Assembly (NCBI GenBank): GCA_025965975.1
Contig: JAOPVX010000437.1
Span: forward strand, 1 to 38,912
Reading direction: 5' to 3'
Length of the DNA: 38,912 bases
Origin: Mycobacterium sp.
Lineage (GTDB): Bacteria; Actinomycetota; Actinomycetes; Mycobacteriales; Mycobacteriaceae
How positions within the stretch are numbered: the stretch's first letter is position 1; the number at the start of each line of letters is the position of its first letter. The notes beneath the pieces were generated by a model. The model had not been told where the DNA came from. It was given only the letters and a program-made list of their open reading frames with translations, and searched no databases. This document shows, piece by piece, positions 17,809 to 24,692 of this stretch. Both the position numbers and the translations under genes were made by a program.

Positions 17809-18485
17809 TCAATTTTGCAGGCTGCTGATTGTCAGGTCGACGAAGGCGTGGGTGAGTGGGTAGAAGCGGCCGTTGTGTCCGCCGCGGCCGTCGTCGTGCT
17901 CTCCGAGCCAGATGCCGACGACGGTGGCGCTGGTTGCGTCATCGTTGAGTTGCCAGACGGGACCGCCGGAGTCGCCGGGGATGCTTGGCGCCATTGCGGT
18001 GGTCAGGTATTCGTTGACGAGCATGTCGTCGGCTAGCTGCCCGCAGGCCACTCCGGTGGAGATCCCGGTGTGGCAGATGGTTTTTCCCTTGTCGGGCAGG
18101 GTCACTGCCGTGACGGGCAGCCCTTTCATGATCGGTATCGATCTGCTGGCTCCGAAGTCGATGAGGCCGTAGTCCTGGAACGGCTCGTCGTTGGGGGTGA
18201 CGATGACGACGAATTGTCCGGTGGCTCCGGTGGTGCGATCAAGTACATAGCGTTCGGGCCGGTGCCGCAGTGACCGGCGGTGACGCCGTAGGTTCTGCCG
18301 GCGGCGTTGGTGAAGGTGTAGCCGAGGGTGCAGCGGTGTGAACCGTCCGGTCCGACGTGCACGATTTCGTCGCCGGGGGAGACCGTCGATGTCGCTGCGT
18401 GGGCGGGTGCTGCTGCCAGGATCAGCCCGGCCACCGCACTGGCTGCTGCGGCCGCACCGATGAAGCGAGTTGTTGCGCGGTTCAT
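17809..18485 (-). pseudogene. secreted trypsin-like serine protease, frameshifted
   Basis: An S1-family protease in two frames. The N-terminal part (18485 to about 18240) starts with a signal peptide (MNRATTRFIG, then an Ala-rich core ending APAHA) and includes the catalytic His in VTAGHCG. The second frame (about 18245 to 17809) starts at YVLDRTTGATGQFVV, has the Asp in DYGLIDFG and the nucleophile in PGDSGGPVW, and ends in TISSLQN. One extra base near 18245 (at ACGCTATGTAC) would restore a 226-residue enzyme with the full triad. The lesion could be real decay or a base error. Normally exported across the membrane to act outside the cell. Confidence 0.8.
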
Positions 18486-18526
18486 GTAGCTGCAGTGTGC
18501 CGCTGAGGTGTGACAAAGATCTGGGC

Positions 18527-18700
18527 CTATTGTCGGGGTCCCCGCAGGTGGCGTTCTGCACGAATTTGTGCCCGCACGTGCAGGGTTTCGATCCAGGTCC
18601 GCGCGGCGGGTGCGGCGCCGCCGGCCGGGCAGCGTTGGGCGGCGGGGTGCCGGCTGGCACTGGCGGCGATGGCCGCCTCGAGGTGGTAGCTCCGTGTCAT
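18527..18700 (-). CDS. small hypothetical protein, operon with DnaB-N protein
   Basis: A 57-residue frame beginning MTRSYHLEAAIAAS. Its ATG overlaps the stop of the upstream DnaB-N gene (ATGA), which argues that it is translated. The composition is Ala/Arg-rich with one helix-like region; no domain is recognised. It is the last gene of the plasmid/ICE-type operon that begins at 20603. Confidence 0.5.
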   Translation of the reverse strand: MTRSYHLEAAIAASASRHPAAQRCPAGGAAPAARTWIETLHVRAQIRAERHLRGPRQ

Positions 18701-19335
18701 CGAATGTCCGTGTCTTCGGCGGGGTCGGCTCGCCACCAGCCGGGGACGGTGGTGGCCTGAGCGCGTTGCCACAGGTCCACGAGCTGGTCGCGGATGATGA
18801 CGAATTGCTCGGTCAGTTCGGCTCTGCTGCTTGTGGTTTCGCTGACCTGCTGCATCCGGATACCCTGCTCGCGGAACGCGCGGCGGTAGGCCTCGTCGAG
18901 GGTGTCGCGTGCGTGGTCCGGCGCGGCGTGGTGGTTGACCGTGTTGGTGTAGAGGTCGCTCAGGCAGACGGCCAGGCGGTGGTGCTGGCCGGGCGTCGGC
19001 GCGGTGTCGGGCTGCAGCGCCTGGGCGTCGGGGTGGTGTTTGGCGCGGTTGAGCACTGAGACGGGGTCGGGGTCGCGGCCGTCGTCGACGAGGCTGCCGA
19101 TCAGTTCCCAACGGGTTTGGGGCCGCCAGATCGCGATGTCGGGCACCAGGTCCAGCAGCGGGCGGGCCTGTTCGGCGGAAAGCCACAGCAGCGAGCCGAC
19201 GAACTGATGCTCGGGGCTCCACTGGTCGATGACCGTCGAGGATCGCCAGTCATCGCTGACTGCGGGCGCGGGCGCGGTTTCGTCGGGGTCGGGGACGACT
19301 TCCAGTGCTGCGCGGCGTTGGTGGGCGGCGGTCAT
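18697..19335 (-). CDS. DnaB-like helicase N-terminal domain protein
   Basis: A 212-residue protein whose first half resembles the N-terminal domain of replicative helicase DnaB: EHQFVGSLLWLSAEQARPLL followed by VPDIAIWRPQTRWELIGSLV and DDGRDPDPVSVLNRA. There is no Walker A motif, so it lacks the helicase engine. I chose ATG at 19335 because it overlaps the stop of the preceding gene (ATGA). Stand-alone DnaB-N proteins are common in mycobacterial plasmids and integrative elements, where they may regulate or mimic helicase loading; the exact role is not known. Confidence 0.75.
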   Translation of the reverse strand: MTAAHQRRAALEVVPDPDETAPAPAVSDDWRSSTVIDQWSPEHQFVGSLLWLSAEQARPLLDLVPDIAIWRPQTRWELIGSLVDDGRDPDPVSVLNRAKHHPDAQALQPDTAPTPGQHHRLAVCLSDLYTNTVNHHAAPDHARDTLDEAYRRAFREQGIRMQQVSETTSSRAELTEQFVIIRDQLVDLWQRAQATTVPGWWRADPAEDTDIR

Positions 19336-19979
19336 GGTGTTCCGGCTCCCCACAGGATCAGCGCGTAGTACCAGACCAGCGCGGTGGTTTGTTGCTCGGT
19401 GACTCCAGCGGGCAGCATCTGCTGCACCGCGGCTGCGACTTCGGCGGCCGTGTGAGCGCGCTCGGCGTTACTGATTGCGTGGTGCCGCAACGCTTCTACC
19501 GTGGACTGCGCGGGGGCGGGGCTGTCTTCGACGCCGGCCAGGCGCGCCGCTTCGGGCAGCAGAACGCCGGCTCGCGTCGTGTAGTGGGCTTCGGCGCATG
19601 CCATGGTCAGCAAGGTCTTGGGGTAGCGGTGGCCGGGGTCGCCTTCGGATCCATGTCGCCACGTGCATTCGTGGTCGTTGATCCAGCGCTGCACGTCGCA
19701 GGCGGTGTAGTAGGGCGATGGCACGGGCAGCGCCTCGCGGGCGAGCTCCTCGATGACGGCGCGCCCGGTGATGCGGGGCTGGCGAAGGTGTGCCGGGTCG
19801 TCGGCGTCGGCTAGCTGCACAAGTTCATAGCTCGTGTGTGGGTCGGCGCTGGGCAGCTGTCGCAGGTAGTAGTCGGCTCCGATGACGTAGGTCATTAGGG
19901 CGCGGTGGGCGTCGGTGAAGTCCGGATGGTCGGAGATGCTGACGGACTTGGCGTTGTGGTCGATGGTGAGCTGGTGCAT
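19332..19979 (-). CDS. hypothetical protein of plasmid/ICE operon
   Basis: A 215-residue protein starting MHQLTIDHNAKSVSISDHPD. I see no catalytic motif or membrane segment. The middle (YYTACDVQRWINDHECTWRHG) holds Cys and His residues that could bind metal. The C-terminal half is helical and rich in Ala (SNAERAHTAAEVAAAVQQML). A ribosome binding site (GAGGAGCC) lies just upstream of ATG 19979. It is translationally coupled to the DnaB-N gene. Real by codon use and operon context; function unknown. Confidence 0.75.
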   Translation of the reverse strand: MHQLTIDHNAKSVSISDHPDFTDAHRALMTYVIGADYYLRQLPSADPHTSYELVQLADADDPAHLRQPRITGRAVIEELAREALPVPSPYYTACDVQRWINDHECTWRHGSEGDPGHRYPKTLLTMACAEAHYTTRAGVLLPEAARLAGVEDSPAPAQSTVEALRHHAISNAERAHTAAEVAAAVQQMLPAGVTEQQTTALVWYYALILWGAGTP

Positions 19980-20013
19980 GGCGGGCTCCTCGAGGTGTCG
20001 ATGGTCGCGGGGT

Positions 20014-20334
20014 TCAGGCGGCGGCCAGTGCCTTCAGTCGGTCTGGACGAAATCCGCTGTGGTGGTTGTCGGGGCCGGCGTAGACGACGGGGGCCTGCAG
20101 GTAGCCCAGTGCCATGACGTACTCGCGGGCTTCGGGGTCGGTGGAAATATCGACTTGGCGGTATTCGATGCTCAGCCGATCTAGAGTCCGGAATACGGCG
20201 TTGCATTGCACTTCCTTGTCAACTCTGTCGGTGTTGCGGAGACTGCCGCGGCCTGAGCGACGCTGCGGCCCTGAGCCATTCCTGAGTTGGTTGTGATGCG
20301 CACGAACATCTAGGTGGCATGAGGCCGTAGGCAT
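20014..20334 (-). CDS. NrdH/glutaredoxin-like protein lacking the first active-site cysteine
   Basis: The C-terminal 60 residues match NrdH redoxins closely (VDISTDPEAREYVMALGYLQ, then APVVYAGPDNHHSGFRPDRL). NrdH normally has C-V-Q-C before NA; here the sequence reads KEVQCNA, so only the second Cys remains. The preceding 40 residues do not resemble the first beta strand of the fold. I used ATG 20334, which overlaps the previous stop (TGATG). A shorter start at the GTG of VQC is possible. NrdH passes electrons to ribonucleotide reductase; this version could at best act as a monothiol protein, or is decaying. Confidence 0.65.
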   Translation of the reverse strand: MPTASCHLDVRAHHNQLRNGSGPQRRSGRGSLRNTDRVDKEVQCNAVFRTLDRLSIEYRQVDISTDPEAREYVMALGYLQAPVVYAGPDNHHSGFRPDRLKALAAA

Positions 20335-20603
20335 CACGGCTTTTCCTTATCGATGATCAGGTGGACGACGGCGTAAGCGGCGCGCGCGTAGCGGATGCTG
20401 TCGTCGAGGAAGGAGGCGATGTCGCGGCTGTCGCGACTGTCGATGAGGTCGATGTCGTAGAGGTGTTTGCTGCGCAGTTGTTCGACGGTGACCAAGGCGC
20501 GCTGGGTCGCGCTGATGCCGGCGCAGAGATCAGTGAGTAGTTGAGCGCGGGCTTGGTCTCGCTGCTCGATGAGATCTTCGTCGATGTAGGAGCTGATCGC
20601 CAT
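20334..20603 (-). CDS. small hypothetical protein, first gene of plasmid/ICE operon
   Basis: An 89-residue, mostly helical, charged protein beginning MAISSYIDEDLIEQRDQARAQ. I chose ATG 20603 because AAAAGGAAC lies 8 nt upstream; an earlier in-frame start (20627) lacks such a site. No known domain is recognised. Preceded by a good minus-strand promoter at 20712-20740, it leads the run 20603 -> NrdH-like -> 215-residue protein -> DnaB-N -> 57-residue protein. Confidence 0.65.
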   Translation of the reverse strand: MAISSYIDEDLIEQRDQARAQLLTDLCAGISATQRALVTVEQLRSKHLYDIDLIDSRDSRDIASFLDDSIRYARAAYAVVHLIIDKEKP

Positions 20604-20701
20604 TGTAGTGTTCCTTTTCATGAGCAATGCATATGCGGCTAAACGATGACTATCGCGTCCCCTGTTGAATCTCCCAATTGACGGAGACTAGAACGATCGG
20701 T

Positions 20702-20742
20702 CGTTGTCACTATTTTATAGCGAATTCTAGGTGGTGACAACG
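20702..20742 (-). promoter_or_regulatory. promoter of the plasmid/ICE operon inside a 9-bp inverted repeat
   Basis: On the minus strand a -35-like TTGTCA (20740-20735) and a -10 TATAAAAT (20719-20712) are 15-17 nt apart, a near-ideal sigma-70 spacing. The promoter is bracketed by CGTTGTCAC (20702-20710) and GTGACAACG (20734-20742), an inverted repeat with 23 nt between arms that covers both boxes, as an operator would. The local sequence is A/T-rich compared with its surroundings. Confidence 0.6.
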
Positions 20743-21461
20743 GTTTTTACCGTAATCTGTTCACTATATCGTTCGTATTCCCCAAGCTCTCCGTGTGTTA
20801 TTCCTGTGGCATCCATAAATCATTTCGGGACCTGCATGCCGACCATGGGCACGGCGTAGCCCCAGACTGAACACGCAATGCCGCAACGCTTCCCAAAGGA
20901 ATTTCAAGTGCCGCTCTCCGCAGCAGTCCGTCACCCAGACTCATTCCGTCCATTTCTCGCGCCGTTATTGAGGCCGGGCGGGGCGTGAGGCGCAATGGTC
21001 GCGGACGGAAAGTTTCCCCGAGCGCCATCGCGAGTGCATTTGGGAAAGTTTCCGGGCCGTAAGGCCGCAGCCGCGGCCTTGCGCACAGCGCACGGCGACG
21101 GTCACAATAGAAAGCCGAGAAAGGGTGTGGGAAACGCCCATCGGCCCCCGGGGCGGCTGACTCTACCTAAAGCCTGATTTGACCCACCGGATGCGGCCGC
21201 CTCCAGCAGGTTCGCGAACCGGTCGCGGTGCCACGTCGGGTTAACGCCCCCCAGTTGACCGGAGGGCGCAATCTCTTCGAAGTTCGGCGGCTCTGCGGAG
21301 GACCTTAAGCGGCGTGGATGGGACCTTGGCCCCTAACGTCCTCCCATCGCGGCGGGCAGAGTCGGAGATGGGACGTGATAGACGGTCACGATTGGTCGCA
21401 GCGTCGACGCCCTGCACAGCTCACGTCGAACACGAACTCCACCGCACAGCCGGAGGCCCAT
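20743..21461. other. long intergenic region with a structured repeat and a possible coding remnant
   Basis: About 720 nt without an intact gene. It holds structured repeat copy A (21007-21083). On the minus strand about 21178-21330 keeps an open frame reading ...PPNFEEIAPSGQLGGVNPT and WHRDRFANLLEAAASGG without a start codon, which looks like a fragment of an unidentified gene. No other feature is supported. Confidence 0.4.
21007..21083. repeat. structured repeat, copy A
   Basis: Two identical arms GGAAAGTTTCC (21007-21017 and 21043-21053), each self-complementary, flank a 25-nt centre containing CGAGCG and GCGAGTG. A small hairpin GGCC-GTAA-GGCC (21055-21066) follows, then GGCCTTGCGC. The same layout recurs at 36631 and 38026 with different but still complementary arms. 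Confidence 0.65.
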
Positions 21462-22148
21462 GTGCCCACCAACACTGCATCTGCAGCCGCAGTGCCGGGC
21501 GGGGTCGACGTCGGACAGCCTGTTTTGCGGGCGGCGGGAATCAGCAAGTCCTACCGTCGCGGCTTCTGGCCGTTGCGCCGCACACAGCAGGTGCTGGCCG
21601 AGGCGGACCTCACACTTTATGCCGGGGAGGTGGTCGGATTGACCGGGGAGAACGGTTCCGGCAAATCCACCCTGATGAAGATCCTGGTCGGCGCCCTGCG
21701 CGCTGACCAGGGCACCGTCACCCTCGCCGGCCGACTCGGCTACTGCCCGCAGGAGCCGCTGGTTTACGCCCGGCTGACCTGCGACGAGCATTTCGACCTG
21801 TTCGGTCGGGCGTCCGCCATGACCCGTGAAGCGACGGCACAGTCGCGCCAGGCGATTTATGAGGCGCTCGGCTTTGCCCGTTACGCCCACACCCGCGCCG
21901 ACCAGCTGTCCGGCGGTACTCTCGCGAAACTCAACCTCGGTCTGGCGTTGCTCACCGATCCCGTCCTGCTACTGCTCGACGAACCGTCCGCGGGTTTCGA
22001 CTGGGACACCTACCTGAAGTTCTGGGAGTTGGTCGCGCAGCGGCGCAGTGCGGGGCGGGCCGTACTGATCGTCAGTCACTTCGTCGTCGACGAGGACCGT
22101 TTCGACCGCATCGTGGCCGTCCGCGACGGGAAGGCCGTACCGCGGTGA
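21462..22148 (+). CDS. ABC transporter ATP-binding protein
   Basis: A 228-residue nucleotide-binding subunit. Walker A is GENGSGKST (about residue 68), the Q-loop lies in GYCPQEPLVY, the signature is LSGGTLAKLNL (in place of the usual LSGGQ), Walker B is VLLLLDEPSAGFDWDT, and the switch His lies in VSHFVVDE. I chose GTG 21462 because CGGAGG lies 5 nt upstream; an ATG two bases earlier is out of frame. It overlaps the permease start by 4 nt, so the two formed an exporter operon. The permease is truncated, so the transporter is probably non-functional unless it is supplied elsewhere. Confidence 0.88.
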   Translation: MPTNTASAAAVPGGVDVGQPVLRAAGISKSYRRGFWPLRRTQQVLAEADLTLYAGEVVGLTGENGSGKSTLMKILVGALRADQGTVTLAGRLGYCPQEPLVYARLTCDEHFDLFGRASAMTREATAQSRQAIYEALGFARYAHTRADQLSGGTLAKLNLGLALLTDPVLLLLDEPSAGFDWDTYLKFWELVAQRRSAGRAVLIVSHFVVDEDRFDRIVAVRDGKAVPR

Positions 22149-22459
22149 CCACCGTGGTGTTCATCCGCCGATTCCTGACCGACTACATCCGCAACCCGGT
22201 CAACCTGCTGCTGCTGGTCGTGGTTCCGACGGTGTTCGTCATCGTCGCGAGCGGTGCTTTGGCGAAGTCGGCGAAACTGCTCGGTGGGCCCGGCGCACCC
22301 GCGGTGCAGACCGCGACGGCGGGTTGGGCGGCAGCCTATATCGCCGGCATCGCGATGTATTTCCAGATCGCCGCCACCCGCGACACGGACCGTCGGGTCG
22401 TCATCGCCGGGCTACCCGCCGCCCGGCTGGCCCTTGCCCGGTTGCTGACCGGCGGGTAG
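22145..22459 (+). pseudogene. ABC transporter permease, truncated at a rearrangement breakpoint
   Basis: Only the N-terminal 104 residues remain: one membrane helix (about residues 20-42, NLLLLVVVPTVFVIVASGAL) and the beginning of another (AAAYIAGIAMYFQ). The frame then ends at TAG just after LARLLTGG. ABC-2-type permeases normally have about six helices and 220 or more residues. The sequence past about 22455 belongs to an inverted P-type ATPase fragment. Its start overlaps the ATPase gene by 4 nt. Confidence 0.8.
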
Positions 22460-22639
22460 CCACTTCGATAGTTCGACCACCGATGTCTGGTCGGGATCGT
22501 ATGTGACGGTGGCGGTTTGGCTCACGGCGTTGGCCTCAACGGCGGTGACGCCCGGTCGGCGCAGCAGGGTGGCCTCAATGGAGGCAGTCGAACTCGCCCA
22601 GTTCAGCCCGCCCACCCCAAGAACGGTGGTTGTGTTCAT
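22456..22639 (-). pseudogene. N-terminal HMA domain of a heavy-metal P-type ATPase, truncated
   Basis: The segment starting at ATG 22639 (MNTTTVLGVGGLNWASS) has the ferredoxin-like HMA pattern: GVGGLNW in place of GMxC, RRPGVTAVEANAV, TATVTYDPDQTSVVELSKWL. The metal-binding CxxC is replaced by NWAS, as in some mycobacterial copper ATPases. After SKWL the frame runs into the inverted permease (PAGQQPGKG) and ends at 22412. The eight transmembrane helices and ATPase domains are absent. AAGAAGGG lies upstream of the ATG. It was the third gene after the SHOCT and small membrane protein genes. Confidence 0.7.
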
Positions 22640-22744
22640 TGGCTGCGGAACCCTTCTTGCTGCGGCAGTCAGTTCCTGCATCGCTGCGGTCTATGGACAG
22701 AGCACGGTCTCACCCTCTGAGTACGGCGACCTCCGGCACGGCGA

Positions 22745-23005
22745 TCAATGGCGGTCTCGCCCCATCGCGAACATCATCACCGACATCATCACCGACATCA
22801 TCGCCACGCATCCCACGATGAACACCGTGCTACCGATCCCGACGCTTCCCGTGAGGATCAGTACCGCGGCAATCAGCAAGAGCGGAGCAATGCAGGCGAG
22901 CATCATCCAGCGGTGACGACTGCGCCCACCGGCTTGGGGCACGGGATCACCGTCGGGGCCGTTGCGGTCGACACCGTGCTGCTGGGGTCGGTCTTTTGCA
23001 TCCAT
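22745..23005 (-). CDS. small two-helix membrane protein of copper-type locus
   Basis: An 86-residue protein with a charged, Pro/Gly-rich N-terminus (about 33 residues) and two closely spaced hydrophobic helices (about 34-52 MMLACIAPLLLIAAVLILTG and about 57-80 IGSTVFIVGCVAMMSVMM). The Met-rich second helix is notable. AAGGGACTG lies upstream of ATG 23005. It follows the SHOCT gene by 29 nt in the same direction and precedes the truncated P-type ATPase. Function unknown; the neighbours suggest metal handling. Confidence 0.7.
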   Translation of the reverse strand: MDAKDRPQQHGVDRNGPDGDPVPQAGGRSRHRWMMLACIAPLLLIAAVLILTGSVGIGSTVFIVGCVAMMSVMMSVMMFAMGRDRH

Positions 23006-23034
23006 GCTTGCAGTCCCTTCGCGACGATCTGCGT

Positions 23035-23298
23035 CTACAGCCGGATGTGGTCGCGCAGCACGGCCAGCCGTTCCCGGTACTGCGTTTCGTCGATCTCACC
23101 GCGGGCGAATCGTCCGGCCAGCAGCTGTTCGGGCGAGGGCGCATCGTTGGTGGGTGGCTGCCCGCCCTGCTGATTGCCGGAGCTGAATCTGACCAAGGCG
23201 ACGATGCCGACGATGATCAGCGCCCAGAACAGCACCATGCCGATGCCCATTCCGGCGTACCCCCACCCATTCATGTTGTTGCCGTACCAAAACATCAT
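23035..23298 (-). CDS. SHOCT domain-containing small membrane protein
   Basis: An 87-residue protein. A Gly/Met/Asn-rich N-terminus (MMFWYGNNMNGWGYAGMG) leads into one membrane helix (about 20-41). The C-terminal SHOCT motif reads PEQLLAGRFARGEIDETQYR then ERLAVLRDH. AGGAGG lies 6 nt upstream of ATG 23298, a strong ribosome binding site. SHOCT proteins are frequent next to mycobacterial multicopper oxidases and copper ATPases; here it lies between remnants of both. Confidence 0.85.
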   Translation of the reverse strand: MMFWYGNNMNGWGYAGMGIGMVLFWALIIVGIVALVRFSSGNQQGGQPPTNDAPSPEQLLAGRFARGEIDETQYRERLAVLRDHIRL

Positions 23299-23455
23299 TG
23301 CGCGTCCTCCTGGTCGGTGGTGCGTGTCCTACTTTCCACAGCGTGCTCGTTGCCCAAGTGCCAAGACAGGGTCGAAGGCACCGTTTTGCAGGGACTTTGG
23401 GCACCTCGGTGTCGACGGCGGCGGTGCCACGGGGATGGTCGTGATCGGCGCCGCG

Positions 23456-23814
23456 CTAGGTTTCGTCGTCAAGGCTGGTCATCATGCCGGCCTCGTGGTG
23501 ATAGTTGTTGGTCGGCGACCAGCGCGCCGGTCAGTTTCTGCATGGGCAGCACGACCACCGTGTCCGTGTGCGGCCCCGGGATGCCATCTGGGCTTCATCA
23601 TTTGGAAGGTGTGACCGTGCAGATGCACGGGATGCCACATCATCGTCGTGTTGGTGAACGCCAACGTCGCATGCTGGCCCTGCCACACCGTCAGCGGAAC
23701 CGCGCAATCGAAGGGTCGGCCGTTGATTATCCAGTCGTATTTCACGATGGTCCCGGACAGTTGAGCCGATAAATGCGGCCATTCGCCAGGTCGTGCGGGT
23801 AGCTGATGTCGCAT
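23456..23814 (-). pseudogene. multicopper oxidase C-terminal remnant
   Basis: The segment from 23814 reads IVKYDWIINGRPFD, then the copper-ligand motif MMWHPVHLHGHTFQM. It then shifts frame at about 23585 into GPHTDTVVVLPMQKLTGALVAD. After a gap that removes the expected HCH motif, it ends in NNYHHEAGMMTSLDDET with TAG at 23456-23458. The N-terminal cupredoxin domains are absent. It is a dead fragment of an MmcO-like periplasmic copper oxidase. Confidence 0.75.
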
Positions 23815-23876
23815 CTCAGGCGTTCACCTTTCGTTACGACCACAGTGGGGCGGGCGACCCACGAATTCGATGATGG

Positions 23877-23898
23877 TTCTGTGAAGATTCGATCAAGA
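23877..23898 (+). promoter_or_regulatory. tandem 11-bp repeat upstream of the response regulator
   Basis: TTCTGTGAAGA is followed directly by TTCGATCAAGA, two direct 11-bp repeats as expected for a head-to-tail OmpR/PhoB-family dimer. It ends 19 nt before a TATATA -10 box, so it would cover the -35 position. A copy matching 20 of 22 bases lies at 26689-26710. Probable autoregulatory site of the response regulator. Confidence 0.65.
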
Positions 23899-23910
23899 CC
23901 AGCTCAGGTG

Positions 23911-23931
23911 GCCCCCGTATATACCGGGGGC
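23911..23931 (+). promoter_or_regulatory. -10 region inside a GC-armed inverted repeat
   Basis: GCCCCC-GTATATACC-GGGGGC: six-base arms surround a TATATA box (23918-23923), 23 nt upstream of the response regulator ATG. The box is the likely -10 of that operon. The arms could be a second operator, for example for a metal sensor, or a 5'-end hairpin. Confidence 0.45.
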
Positions 23932-23945
23932 GGCACCATGAAGCG

Positions 23946-24692
23946 ATGAACACCAACGAGCCAACGACTCCTGGCGGCTACCGGGCGTTGGTGGTCGACG
24001 ACGAGGTGCCACTGGCCGAGGTCATCGCGACCTATCTCGAGCGGGAGATGTTCGATGTGACCCTCGCCCACAGCGGAGCCGACGCTCTGGCGATGGCCCG
24101 CGAGGTCGATCCGGATGTGGTGGTCCTTGACCTTGCGTTGCCGGGTATCGACGGCCTTGAAGTGTGCCGCCAGTTGCGCACGTTCTCCGATGCGTATGTC
24201 GTGATCTTGACCGCGCGCGATACCGAGGTCGACACCATCGTCGGCCTGTCGGTCGGTGCCGACGACTACGTCACCAAACCGTTCAGTCCCCGCGAGTTGG
24301 TGGCCCGTATCCGGGCGATGCTGCGCCGACCCCGTACGGTGGCGACGCCGGTGACCGGTAACTCGCAGAACACCGTCGGCGGACCGCCGTCCCGAGAATT
24401 CGGGTCGATGTCGATCGACGTCGCCGGTCGTCAAGTCTTCGTCGAGGGCGAGCCGGTGGTGCTGACGCGCACCGAGTTCGATGTGTTGTCCGCGTTGTCT
24501 TCTCGGCCCGGAATGGTATTGAGCCGCCGTCAACTTCTCGAGGCGGTGTGGGGAGACAACTGGGTCGGCAACGACCACCTCGTCGACGTGCACGTCGGTC
24601 ACCTGCGCCGCAAGCTCGGCGACGATCCTGCCGAGCCACGCTATGTGGTCACGGTGCGCGGCGTGGGATACCGGATGGGAACGGGGCGGTGA
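23946..24692 (+). CDS. OmpR/PhoB-family response regulator
   Basis: A 248-residue DNA-binding response regulator. The receiver domain (about residues 12-125) has the acidic pair DD18-19, the phosphorylation site Asp62 (VVVLDLALPG), Thr89 and Lys111 (YVTKPFSPREL). A linker of about 20 residues leads to a winged-helix effector domain (about 150-245; LTRTEFDVLSALSSRPGMVL and VDVHVGHLRRKLGDD). It overlaps the sensor kinase by 4 nt. Two tandem 11-bp repeats, one before this gene and one before DUF305/DUF302, are its likely targets. The stimulus is not shown; neighbours suggest metal or envelope stress. Confidence 0.93.
   Translation: MNTNEPTTPGGYRALVVDDEVPLAEVIATYLEREMFDVTLAHSGADALAMAREVDPDVVVLDLALPGIDGLEVCRQLRTFSDAYVVILTARDTEVDTIVGLSVGADDYVTKPFSPRELVARIRAMLRRPRTVATPVTGNSQNTVGGPPSREFGSMSIDVAGRQVFVEGEPVVLTRTEFDVLSALSSRPGMVLSRRQLLEAVWGDNWVGNDHLVDVHVGHLRRKLGDDPAEPRYVVTVRGVGYRMGTGR

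Noticed and set aside
18527-19222. 231-codon minus-strand frame overlapping the DnaB-N gene
   Set aside because: Its N-terminal part is a Pro/Arg-rich shadow; only the last 57 codons after ATG 18700, coupled to the DnaB-N stop, were kept.
20995-21177. 60-codon plus-strand frame over structured repeat copy A
   Set aside because: The similarity to other places is in the DNA repeat, not in a conserved reading frame.
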